Positions 23,214-34,098 of a DNA stretch of 64,000 nucleotides are shown here, one piece after another. Positions within the stretch are counted from its first letter, which is position 1; the number at the start of each line of letters is the position of its first letter. Source of the DNA: Azolla caroliniana (Eukaryota > Polypodiophyta); the NCBI GenBank assembly GCA_043228905.1, contig JBHGNT010000004.1, forward strand, positions 22,320,001 to 22,384,000. Direction: 5' to 3'. Under the pieces are notes generated by a model. That model did no database searches, was not told the DNA's origin, and worked only from the letters and a program-made list of their open reading frames with translations. Made by a program: the position numbers and the translations under genes.

Positions 23214-25345
23214 CATAAAAGTATGAAGTATGGGTAGGTACGTCAAGAATAGTACATTGAAATATAATGACATGTTCCAAACAAAAGTGGTCAAAAGTGG
23301 TCGCAGAATCGAATACAATTCATGATTAGGATGAGATATCCTCAATGGATTTGATAAATACCAAACGAAGGAAGAGACATTGCCACATATGGTATTCACC
23401 AAAGAAAATTGAAGCATATGATAAATATACATTCATGTTGAAAATAAAGAATTTGTACCTAAAATTATATGTGGAGTTAAAACATTTACTCAAAATACTA
23501 TAATTACCCAAGCAAGAACATATCTACCAAAATTGAAGCAATCACCCAAAAATTACGTGAGCTTTTAGGGCTTGGAGATCAATTGAATCATTTCAACAAT
23601 TATGGCATAATATCCTACAAGTAACCAACAAAACATAAACTTTGAACAAGCAGTGCTAAAGATCAAGTTCCGCATAGATATGCCAAGTTGGACAAGAGTG
23701 GTTCATGGCAAGTTGGACGAGAGTGGTTGGCAAGCACTCTCAAGCCACAAACCTCACCTACTTTTACCTTACAAACTCTAACCTACTTCTCTCGAATGGT
23801 CTAACCTTAGGAAGAAGCTCACTACTATCTATTACAAGCTGAAGAGTTGGTTGTAAACAAGAAAAATACAAGTAGTAAGACGAATGACACTTCAATTAAT
23901 AAGATCAACACAAACATACAAGGCAAAGAGGCGTTTGGCTCAATGTTAGCCCCATTTTAATACTTATTTGTGTGGATGGTTTTGGTGATTAGGATAACAT
24001 GTTTGGAGCAACAATGATGGTATATATTATCGCTGCAATTATTGTGCTTATGTCGAGATCATCATACACAAATGCATAGGAAAGGGTTGTGATATCAAGT
24101 TTCTAGTGGCACATAGTGTGAATCTCTTATTAATCACTAGACCAAATTAACATAGAAAAGGTGAATAGATCGAATAGAGGAACCCAATCCTCTTCGCCAC
24201 CATGACAAGTCAACCTACCACGGATGTCCAATATCAATAGATATTAGGATGACTAGTACCTTGGAAGAGGTAATACGATCATCGTGACAAAAGCCTAGCC
24301 CACACCACTAGTGTCTCAAGGCTTCAACTTTCCGACATAATGTGCCTTATGAGGGTATCTAACCCTATAAGTGTGATCTTAATATAAAAAACTCTCCATT
24401 TGTTAGTTATCAAGATCATGATACTGCATGCACCTATCTTATTTTTTTACCCATAAAAATATCCTCCATTGCTATTAACATAAAGTGGCCAAAGGCAATA
24501 TACAAAACAATCCACTATTACAAAGAATATTGCAACATATTTAACTAGAAAACTATTGAACACTCATGTAGCTTTAGCAATCTAGCCACATTTTGCATCC
24601 ATATCAAGCAAGGAATTACCACCAACTACACTGGGTTCAAAAAAACCCCTCTTTTTACAAGTTGAATATGGAATTTTGGCCTTTAACACTGGAGTCTATG
24701 CCATTGCAAACTTGAAATCCAAAGAAACTATTATAGCATCCGGAGACACTCCCTCAAGTTGCGAATAAGCTTTCATAAGGGCCACAAAAATATGAGTTGT
24801 ACCACATATTGTTCAACATTCCTTCTATTTTGATGCAGTTTGATAGCATCATATGTCATTCCATATCTCACATAATGCCTGCTAAGGACAATGATTAGCC
24901 AACTTCTCCAAAGCATGCCTCAACCCTGCTTCCAAGGTTCACAAAAATAGGTTACATCTCTCTAACATGCATACAAAATCAGCCACCTTTAGAACTTCCT
25001 GCAATTGGAACAAAACTTTGCCGATGAATTCCAATGGTTGGTGTCAAAAAATGCATGCCGATGACATCACCATGTTGAGCCTGCTACCAAAGTAATATAG
25101 ATTTTCACCGTTTTTCTCCACTCATCTACACAAAGAAAAGAGGAAATGCACCTATCTTTCCCTCTATCCAATCACATTAGTGAATATACCCTTCACTTGT
25201 GTTTTGTAAATATTAGTGACCTACATAAGATAACCTTTACATCACACATTTGAGTAGTTTTATAATTTATGTAAAATATCTTGTAAATGTAAATAAGTGC
25301 CACGTGTAGGTATTTTGTGAAGCAATGTAAATACGAATAGGGTGA
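23214..25345. other. Gene-poor AT-rich region
   Basis: No domain-bearing frame. A short duplication (AAGTTGGACAAGAGTGGTT and AAGTTGGACGAGAGTGGTT) lies at about 23683-23729. Nothing else recognised. Confidence 0.5.
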
Positions 25346-25350
25346 CAACA

Positions 25351-25625
25351 TGACGGGAACTCGACGTTCCTTATGTCCGACGCTCGGCCACAACCGAGAT
25401 TCTTTTCATACACAGAAAAACAGGTAATGAAACGCGACACAAAGGGGAGAAATGGTACACAGGAGGTTTACGTGGAAAACCCCAAAATAAGGGAAAAACC
25501 ACGGCAGCCCACAGGCTGCAAACTATCACTATGTAGGAATATACAACAGTGAGTTCACTGAGGCAACGACCTCGTGCTCTCTGATCTTCGCCACAGGCGG
25601 CGGTTACAACAGAGGCAACGACCTC

Positions 25626-25662
<37 letters not shown>

Positions 25663-26034
25663 CAGTTACGCGCTCTCGCTTCTTCTTACACCGACAAGGA
25701 AGAATAACAACCACAACAAACAACAACAACACAAGAAAGTTTGCCCTAAGTCATATTTATACTAATATGACTTTTCGGCTATTTACAAATGTAGCCTCGA
25801 TGGGCTCTCAGAAACATATTTACGAATATGTCTCTTCCTCTGGTTCATACCGGGCCTGCACCATCCGGCTCTCCGTAGTCGGGTACTCCCCATCCGGTTC
25901 ATACCGGGCCTACACCATCCGGCTCTCCGCAGTCGGGTACTCCCCATCCGGTTCATACCGTTTCGGCCTCGGTCGAGTTTGTTCATCGGCACTGTTCTTC
26001 TTCCTTCCCATCCGGAGGGACCTGTTTCCCAACA
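25351..26034 (+). mobile_element. Solo LTR 1, with CAACA target duplication
   Basis: The 684-bp sequence begins TGACGGGAACTCGACG and ends CCTGTTTCCCAACA, i.e. TG...CA. It is flanked by perfect 5-bp repeats CAACA (25346-25350 and 26035-26039). A second copy of the same LTR lies at 58978-59758 with its own target duplication. Shared internal blocks include CGCTCGGCCACAACCGAG, GTTTACGTGGAAAACCCCAA, a (TC)n tract and CCATCCGGAGGGACCTGT. No internal retrotransposon sequence is attached, so it is the product of LTR-LTR recombination. A 54-bp subrepeat is present at about 25840-25965. Confidence 0.9.
25840..25965 (+). repeat. 54-bp subrepeat inside solo LTR 1
   Basis: CATCCGGTTCATACCGGG starts units at 25891 and 25945, with a related unit before them. 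Each contains CCATCCGGCTCTCCG and GTCGGGTACTCC. 54 is a multiple of three, which is why long repetitive reading frames appear here on both strands; they are not genes. Confidence 0.85.
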
Positions 26035-26039
26035 CAACA

Positions 26040-26569
26040 TATATTGAATCAATTTTGCCATTGGAACCAGACAAGGATATAAAACAATTGCAAATACTTA
26101 GGTGCAAGCTAAAGCACGTGTGAAAACTAGGAGCACATGACTAGCCTTTGGTGCGTGACAAGTTTAACATACATGCACTAAGTGACATCAAATGCTTGGC
26201 TCTATCTCCATGGAAACCCTAATAGGGCACCTCATTATCAGGAAAAGGGAAAAGAAAAGGAAAGGCAACACAAATTTTAACTTTTCTTCCTCTAACAACT
26301 TGTTCTTGTGGAAATTCTATTGATTTTGCGCATAAAGGGCTTAATAGGTAAAAATCTTCCTCTTTCTCTCCATGCCGCACTCTGAATTACTCTAATCTTC
26401 TATATTTCTATTGTTTAACAATTTTTTTGTATTCAAACATATTTGTCTACTCTCTCATGAATCCTTTCCAAAGTTCAATTGTTGGATTCTAAAACTTCTT
26501 CTTCTTCTTTTTCCAAAAAAAAAACTCCTTCCCTTAGTTATAAATTTTTTCAAATGAGACGATTATGTA
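26040..26569. other. AT-rich, nothing recognised
   Basis: Poly-pyrimidine and poly-A patches only. Confidence 0.5.
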
Positions 26570-27060
26570 CAAATCCCTGAAGGGACGCGACAGTTCCATC
26601 TTATGTGGATGCCCACTGACTCAAGAAAGGGAGAGGATAACCATTGTTGGATGAAGGCTATTTGTTGTCTTTCAACTCCCTCGGAGCCGCCCTTAAGGCC
26701 ATCATATTGGCTCTTTAGAGGGGCTACAATTTCACTCTATATCTCTTGCAGTAACCTTGTTGGATGTGCGGTTTGGTTGGAGAAGACTCGCCTACATCGT
26801 TGTTTCCATAGAATCCAAAGAGTTATTGGGCTAACCAATTCCAATACCTCTTGAGATTTGTCATTAAGAGGAGTGGAGTGGACATTGCCGTTGGAGGAGA
26901 AAAATACCTCTTGTGCTTTTATCACCAAAGTCATCCCCTCCTCCTGATGCTCGTATCTGCCAATTGCGGCCTGCCATGATAGCCATGATTCTAAAACTTC
27001 TAATGGCATTGCTCGTTTATTAGCTATTATGTCAACTTGATGTGCTTCCATTGAGAGCAA
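26570..27060 (-). pseudogene. LINE remnant (3' end of ORF2), minus strand
   Basis: The minus-strand reading gives LVSPITLWILWKQRCRRVF followed by SNQTAHPTRLLQEI, then after an in-frame stop SEIVAPLKSQYDGLKGG. The pattern W-x-x-W-x-x-R-x-x-x-F is typical of the very C-terminus of plant LINE reverse transcriptases. The rest of the element is missing. It is a different relic from the plus-strand one at 16 kb. Confidence 0.55.
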
Positions 27061-27289
27061 ATCATCGTTTCCATTGGAGTTCTATCTCCTTGTTTGAATC
27101 CGTTGTTTGCATTGGATTGTTGTATACCCTCTTGATGGTAAATAGGTGTCAAGCACTCTCGAGCTACTAACTCTTGTATACCTAAGTTTAGCGAGCTCTT
27201 CATTTCCTCTCTTAAGTAGTTATCCTAACCAAGAAGCTACGTAAGAAGGCATTCCAAAAATATCATCCGAGCCCCAGAACAATCAACAT

Positions 27290-27880
27290 GTTTATGATCA
27301 TTTGTAGATACTGCAACAAACCATACCATATTGAACATGATTGTGAAGAGAAAAAATATGATCAAAAGGGAGTAGGTAGAAGACTTCCTCCACAATCAAA
27401 CATTGCTTCATTATGATCAAATAGTAGAGACTATGAAGATGGTGACAACAATTTCATACAAGCATTTAATATGTGTGTGATAGAAGAAACACAAATAAAA
27501 GACAAAAGTAGATCAAAACAAATAGAAGCTTACATCACAATAGCAAAATTGATGAATTCTAAAAATCTTTGGTTCTTTGACACTATTGCATTGAACCATC
27601 TTACTCACAACAAGAATTTGCTCCATAATTATAAAAGTTTTCCACAAGGCCTACAAGTTTGGTTTGGCAACAATGGTACAAAAGTTGCAATTGGAAAAGA
27701 AGAATTGCACATGTCCATCAATCAAAGAAGGTTCCAAATGTCCAATATGTTCTAGGTATAACAAAAAATTTACTGTTAGTAAGCGAAACAACTACCAATG
27801 GAACTATCATATATACCAATTAAAAAAAAACGAAGGGAAGATTTGTTTCTATTCAAGATTATGGAGAGAAGAGTAGATTC
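27290..27880 (+). pseudogene. Ty1/copia gag-protease remnant
   Basis: Near 27304 a zinc knuckle CRYCNKPYHIEHDC fits CX2CX4HX4C of gag. Further on, LWFFDTIALNHLTHNKNLL and YKSFPQGLQVWFGNNGTKVA occupy the position of the copia protease/pre-integrase region. The catalytic D-S/T-G is replaced by DTI, and stops and frameshifts interrupt the frame. There is no reverse transcriptase and no identifiable LTR next to it. Confidence 0.65.
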
Positions 27881-28644
27881 AAACCTCATATTTAGCAAAA
27901 GATCCGGGTTGTATTGGAATGGTTTTATAATATCGCTTCCCTATACATATAGGCCACCACCTAGTACCCTTAGCTCTGTTGCCACCTAGCCTTGATCCAT
28001 GTTCATATGTTATCCATAAGGTTACGAATTGCAATGCATGCAATGGTAGCATGTAACGTATGGAAGTCTATGGCATGTTGCATCAAGTTGTCCGTGGGTT
28101 TAGCGTCTCCAAAGTGTTGGATTGGTCATGTAAAGCCATCTCTCTTCCTATAAAATAAGCAATAATTATACAAGTTGCAATTTGCATGGATTGGGGACCT
28201 AGTTTATCGAGATGGAGCTTTTTGTACAAAGATTTTTGGGAGTGATCAAGATGCTTTCGAATTACACACAGTTCCTTATAAGTTCGATCACTGGGTGTAT
28301 AACTTAACAAATCCACAAGCCTTAGTGGAAGTAGCACGATATACAAGGGGCAAGTAAGGGGAGGGGGGTAAGCTTGAGTTTCCATGATAAAAAGGGGTTG
28401 GGAGGGGTCGTGGAGATGCATGATAGATCATCATCATCATCATGGCCGCTTGATAATGTTTTTCAAGTGTGTGTGTGTGTGCTTTATTATATATATATAT
28501 GTATGTATAATGTTATATTATTAAGTGTTGTTTTGAGAGGAAGGTGAAGAGTCTCGAGGAGGGGGGATGAGGGCCGTTGGATGAAGATGGAAATGAACGG
28601 CGTGGATTTTGTATGATCAAGGCCAGGCCAGGCAGGAGCGCGCT

Positions 28645-28678
<34 letters not shown>

Positions 28679-28703
28679 ACAGAGACCCCACCAACACACA
28701 CAC

Positions 28704-28737
<34 letters not shown>

Positions 28738-29093
28738 AAGAAAGGTGTATTAGTGTGTGTGTGTGTCACTATCTCCAATGATTCTCTCTCCTCCTCCTCC
28801 TCTTCTTCTTCTTCTTCTTCTTCTTCTGCTCTCTCTCTCTCTCTCCTGCAGTGCTTCCACAAATCCCAAAGCTCCTTCTTCTTAAAACCAGACGAGATGC
28901 AGCTTATTATTATTATTATTATTATTAGCAGCCTTTTTAACCTTAAAAAGAACTCATTTTGTTAGTGAGCTCCGCCGATCGATGTTGATGCTCCTTCTTC
29001 TTCTTCTTCTTCTTCTTTAGTTAGAAGAAGAGAATGAATAATAAATAGAGCAGAAGAGGAGAGAAGCTGCTAAAACTAACCACAACTAGTATG
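27881..29093. other. MYB upstream region, dense in microsatellites
   Basis: Contains (ATC)n near 28426-28441, (GT)n near 28467-28480, (CA)n at about 28645-28680, (GA)n at 28707-28740, (GT)n near 28753, (CTC/TTC)n at about 28790-28845, (ATT)n near 28905-28927 and (TTC)n near 28994-29017. No coding exon recognised. The concentration of simple repeats may mark open promoter chromatin. Confidence 0.6.
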
Positions 29094-29100
29094 TATAAAA
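29094..29100 (+). promoter_or_regulatory. Possible TATA box of the MYB gene
   Basis: TATAAAA lies about 210 bp before the proposed start codon at 29309 and is followed by a CT-rich leader. Confidence 0.4.
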
Positions 29101-29308
29101 AAACACCTTCACCATCAACCATATTTAATCCTTCCTTACCTTCTTCTTCTCCTCTCTTCTTTCCTCAGTAAGTAGTATTTTGCCATTTCATTCAATTCAA
29201 ATTTTCAATTTTCAATTCAATTCATTTGGCAGGAGTCTCCAATTCAACCCGTCCTTCCTGCTGTTTAAATTCTAAGTCCATAGTTAAGTCTGTTCCGCCA
29301 CAATCAGA

Positions 29309-29546
29309 ATGTGCAGCAGAGTCCCCAGGAGCAGCCGTGAGAAGCTTGACACAGTTACTGCAGAAGAAGAAGAAGAAGAAGAAGCAGAAGAAGAAGAAGC
29401 AGAAGGAGAAGATCCATTACCATTAGCTGATCAGGCGGAGGAGGAGGAGGAGGAGGATGCAGAGGTCACGCCATCTCCAACAGGACCGGTAAAGCTCCTG
29501 AATCTTCTTCTTCTTCCATAAATCACAATGATCTCTCTCTCTCTCA

Positions 29547-29577
<31 letters not shown>

Positions 29578-32500
29578 GGAAATGATCAATTATGCAACAC
29601 ACACACGGAAATGATCAGTTTTTGCATAGAAAATTCCCCCATCATCCTTGCTCAATTACATACAGAAACGGATTCTGATTCCGCAGACAATCATCGGAAA
29701 TACAGACTCGTAACACCAATTATAAGATGCTTATATATAATAGATCTACATTCAAAAATAAACATTCGATCATCACCCCATATGGATACATATACTGTAT
29801 ACACATACATACAGAGAGAGACAGAGAGAGCGATAGAGAGAGAGAGGATTTGGGTGTATAATACGATCTTTATGACAGATAGAACGATGATATAGATCTA
29901 TGTATTCTTAACAGAGAGAGCGCAACAAAAAATCCATCTCTCTGATGTCTCTGATCTCTCTCTCTCTCTCTTTCTCTGTGTCAATTCATTCCTGATCATG
30001 CTGCTTGCCGCCTTGCCTACCTACAGTTTCATGGTTTCATGGTTTTTTTAACTGAGACCCAGATTGTTTTCCTTGGCAGTTATCTCCGTCTGCAGCCCTA
30101 AATTTCTTATGGTGCAGTACGCAAAGCACACCACCGCCAAACAGAAACAGAGGCACTACTGCAGCTTGCGCAGCTTCTACTTCTACTTCTACTTCTACTT
30201 CTACTACTACTACTACTACTACTACTACTATTAATCGCAATAATAGTGTTGCAGGATTGAGCTATCCAGCAGGAATCCTGAATATGGCTCCGCAATTGGG
30301 GGTTCCTTTGAAGGACGATCGAACCCTGCATATTCCTCCTCCTCCTCCTCCTGTAGCTCCTGCTGCTGCTCTTCTTCCTCCTGCGCCACATTATGAGCCT
30401 CTGCGGAGCTCCATAGCTGCAGTTCTCCGTGACGATCCTGGAATTCTACCAGCTGCTGCATCGATCAGAATTGATATTACGGCTAATACTAGTGAAAGTG
30501 ATCATCACAACCGAATTGCCAGCAGCAACAGCCATGTATCTGTGCTGCAGAATCAGCAATGGACGCTCAAAGGACCCAGAAGAGGGGCCAGATCCTGCTG
30601 GGCTGGACCGGCGCAGGCCGCTCAGGATCAGCCACTATATGGCTGCATCCGGCAGGATGATCGTGAGATGAAGAATCTGTCACAGAATCCTGAGCAGATG
30701 ATGAGTTTGCCTCGGCCATCATCGCTCATGATTCAAGCGGCTACTACTGCCAACGATCACGAAGGCCTGCAATGTCAGCAAAGTGCCCATCAGGAGCTCC
30801 AGAAGCAGCTTGAGCTCGCTAGAGATGCTAACCTACCAACTGCCGCCACCGGCAGTCAGGCCATCGTAGAATTAGTGAGCCCCGGTACCATACCAGAAGC
30901 TGTCGTGATAGCAGCAGACAGGAAAGACAGCTTCAAATTATCCCACCAAACCCTAACTTCTGTACAATTGGACGAGACGATGGTGCAGAGAAACGAGCAA
31001 GGAGAGGGTGCCGATGATCGTCAGTTGAGGATGCACCCGAATTGGGAGATTGTATTCAACAGTAATACGCCGCCGCCACAGAGACCTTCGAGACAGCAGC
31101 GGCTATGGCGTCCACAGACAAGCTGCCTTGCCGACACGGCAAGCAGCTGCAGCCTTGCAGCAGGAGCGGTGTACAACAGCAGAAGCATTAGCCATGAATC
31201 CTGGATGAAGCCATCGGCGCTGCAGATGGATTGCAGTTACAGGAATGGGAATCATCACAGAGACGATGAAGAAGCAGGCTTGATGAGCTTAATAAAGGAG
31301 CAGTACTCGATCTGCAATTGGGGGGGAGTTAAATCATGCGGCGGACGGGCGGAGCGGGAGATGCAGGTGCTGGACCTGCAGCTGGAAGAGAATGAGCGCC
31401 ACAGGCGGCAGGAGAAGGAGCTGGGGGCGGACACAGCAGCTTCCATAGCCGCTGGGCACAGCAGCGATCATCATCATCATCATCACGCCATAGCCAGGCC
31501 GGGGCAGGAGCTCCTGATCGGAGGGGAAGAGGGACAGGATCTTGGATTAACACTGGCCTTGACGAATCATGCAGGCGGTGGTAGGCTAGGGCTGTTGGTG
31601 CAGGAGGATCGCCACCATGGCGGCGGCGGCGATCACGACATGTTGGTGAGCAATTACGTGCAGGGGTTCATGGAAAGATGCATGAATGAGGAGGAGGAGG
31701 AGCAGGAGGTGCGCCGCCATCTGCAGTACCAGCTCATGAGCAGCGACAGCAGGGTCAGGAACAACAAGCTTATCCTCCACAGCTTCTCAGCCGGTGGCGG
31801 CGGGGTCGGCGGAGCCGCCATGGCGTCCACCAAGAAGCTCTCCATCGCTAGCCATCTGAGCGCTGCAGGATTTAACAACAAGAAGCCCACCATCAAAGGG
31901 CAGTGGACACCTGAAGAAGACAGGTAAATCGGCTGCAGCGTTCATCTACACACATGTAGCGATCATCTTGGCAGCCACATAGATCCATGTCTATCTGTGT
32001 CTAGATTCTGGATCATTTCACAAATCTACGGGCTAAAAATTTTGTTTGTCTGCAGGAAGCTGAGTGAGCTGGTGGAGAAGTATGGGCACCAGCATTGGTC
32101 TAGAATCGCCCATCACCTGCATGGCCGCAAAGGGAAGCAATGCCGGGAGCGCTACCAGAACCATCTCCGCCCTGACATTAAGGTCCCCCTCTCCATCTCT
32201 GTCTCTGTCTCTGTCTATGTCTGCAATGTAATAGACATTACAGCACAAGGGGAAGGTCATATCCACCCACAGATCATATCCATGGTATTGTTATACAAAC
32301 AGTCCTGCAGATCATCCCATCCATTACAGATCGTGATCTAAGCTCTCTCACTGTTTTGGCTTTGAATCTGCTCTGCATGGTTCCCATTATATGACTCTCT
32401 CACATGGCTGTCATAATGATGATCGATGATGATGATTTGTGATTACGATTGATCATGATTGATTGAAGAAGATGATCGATCATTGATCATCATTGATTGA

Positions 32501-34098
32501 TCATGATTGATTGTTCAAGATGTTTAAAGATGATGATCGATCATTGATCATCATTGATGGATCAAGATTGATTGATGAAGATGATTGATGATGATGATAG
32601 ATCATTGATCATCATTGATTGATCAAGATGATTGATTGATGATGATTGATTGAACATGGCGATGACGATGATGTGGCTGTGCAGTACAGATTTTACTGCC
32701 CCCCAAATCATAGGTGTGTGTTAGTAACTAATACGCACACATGAAAAATACTGGTGTTTTGTTTGGGTGCAGAGGGATGACTGGACGAGAGAGGAGGAGC
32801 AGGAGATGGTGCGTCTGCACGCGCAGTACGGCAACAAGTGGGCGGAGATTGCCAAGTTCCTGCCGGGCCGGACGGACAATGCGATCAAGAACCACTGGAA
32901 CGCCACCCTACGGCGGCAGGACAACGGCAAGAAGCACAAGCGCCTGGATGGAGCCTCCACAATCCTCCGAGACTACCAGCAATCCCTCTTCTCCTCCTCC
33001 ACTCCCCATTGCAAGACCACCACTGCCGCCATCTCCTCCTCCTCCACTACTACCGCTAAACTTGGCGGCACTACTACTTCCACCGACAATCCCGCGGCCG
33101 CCCTCGTGCCTTCTAGGGCCCCCCCTAAAGGCTTGTCTACTTCAGCCATTCCTCCGCTCCTCCGCCCCATGGATCCTCCTCCATTGCTTCAAATGAATAT
33201 GTCTTCGGCCGCCTGCGCCAAGCACGAGGAAGGACCACTAGCTTCTTCATACAGTAGCCTAATCTTCCAGCTCCACCATCAGCAGTCGACGGTACCTCCA
33301 ACACCATATAACCCTAGTTTAGTCAACAGTGGCCATATGATCAACAACCCTTCCGACTCATGGCCTGATCATGGTCTCATGTTTAGCCCTAACCCTAATG
33401 TGCCAGCTGACAGACTACTACCGCAGCTCCTCTGGGAGAAAATCAGCCACGGAATTAGGCAACACAACACGATTGACGGCAGCAGCGGCGGAGGTACAGT
33501 TCCATGGCCTACTCTCTTTTCGGGCGCCCGAAATCATCCCCACTTATATAGCAGCAATAGCAATTTGATGAGCAAATTCTCCACTGCCAAGTTCAGCACG
33601 GATTCAACTCATTCGACTGATCGGGAGCGTATCGATCTGATCGAGGAGACTATGGCAATGAAGTCGGAACCCGTAGATCGTCACGAATGGCCGGATACTA
33701 CGAGAGGAGGTGGATCTTCGTCGTCGTCATCGTCATCATCATCGCCAGCATCCTTCTTCTTCTTCGACGAGATCATCCCGAGACTGTCATCCGAGAGCAA
33801 CAGCGGAAACAATCGTTGTGATAACATGGGGGCAGCCTCGACGATTTTGTGGCATGGTGGTGGTGGTGAGTTGAGCAGCATCATAAACCCTAACCCTAAT
33901 GCTAGGAGCAGAGCAAGGGATAAGTACAATGTGGATGTGGACATGGTGGATAATATGGATAATCAAGGGAAGGATGCTGAGGAGGGCTGCATTGGCATGG
34001 TGAGCAGCAGGGACAGCTGTCGCGTTGACTTTGAGGTCAAGGTCAAAGACATGGATCTTATAGAGATGGTAAGTCAACCCCAATATTTCTCCAAATAA
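29309..34098 (+). CDS. R2R3-MYB transcription factor, MYB98-like, with very long N-terminus
   Basis: Nuclear DNA-binding protein. R2 runs from [20 protein letters not shown] through [21 protein letters not shown]3 from [20 protein letters not shown] through [18 protein letters not shown]. The [17 protein letters not shown] signature is shared with the MYB98/MYB64/MYB115/MYB119 group, some of which act in the female gametophyte and embryo. Exons: 29309-29488, 30080-31923, 32056-32182, 32773-34098, all phases matching, giving 1,158 residues. Splicing inside R2 and between R2 and R3 is solid. Exon 1 is less sure: it encodes an acidic Glu run and joins in frame to a Thr/Ser run. If it is untranslated, the ATG at 30284 gives 1,030 residues. 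The MYB repeats begin only near residue 666. A GTAAGT after LIEM (34067) could also mark a further intron; read through, the protein ends VSQPQYFSK. His6, Pro and Ser homopeptides are frequent. Confidence 0.85.
32400..32660 (+). repeat. Imperfect GATCATTGATCATCATTGATTG repeats in MYB intron 3
   Basis: Variants of GATCATTGATCATCATTGAT recur at about 32470, 32540 and 32601 among many GATGAT and GATTGATT runs. The block is rich in local palindromes around TGATCA. Confidence 0.75.

Noticed and set aside
28175-28357. 60-codon frame with FDHWVYNLTNPQALVEVARY
   Set aside because: It reads like real protein but is short and isolated, with no splice context and no family I recognise, so I did not annotate it.
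28644-28965. Glu- and Ser-rich frames on both strands upstream of the MYB gene
   Set aside because: They are translations of (GA)n, (TTC)n and (CA)n microsatellites.
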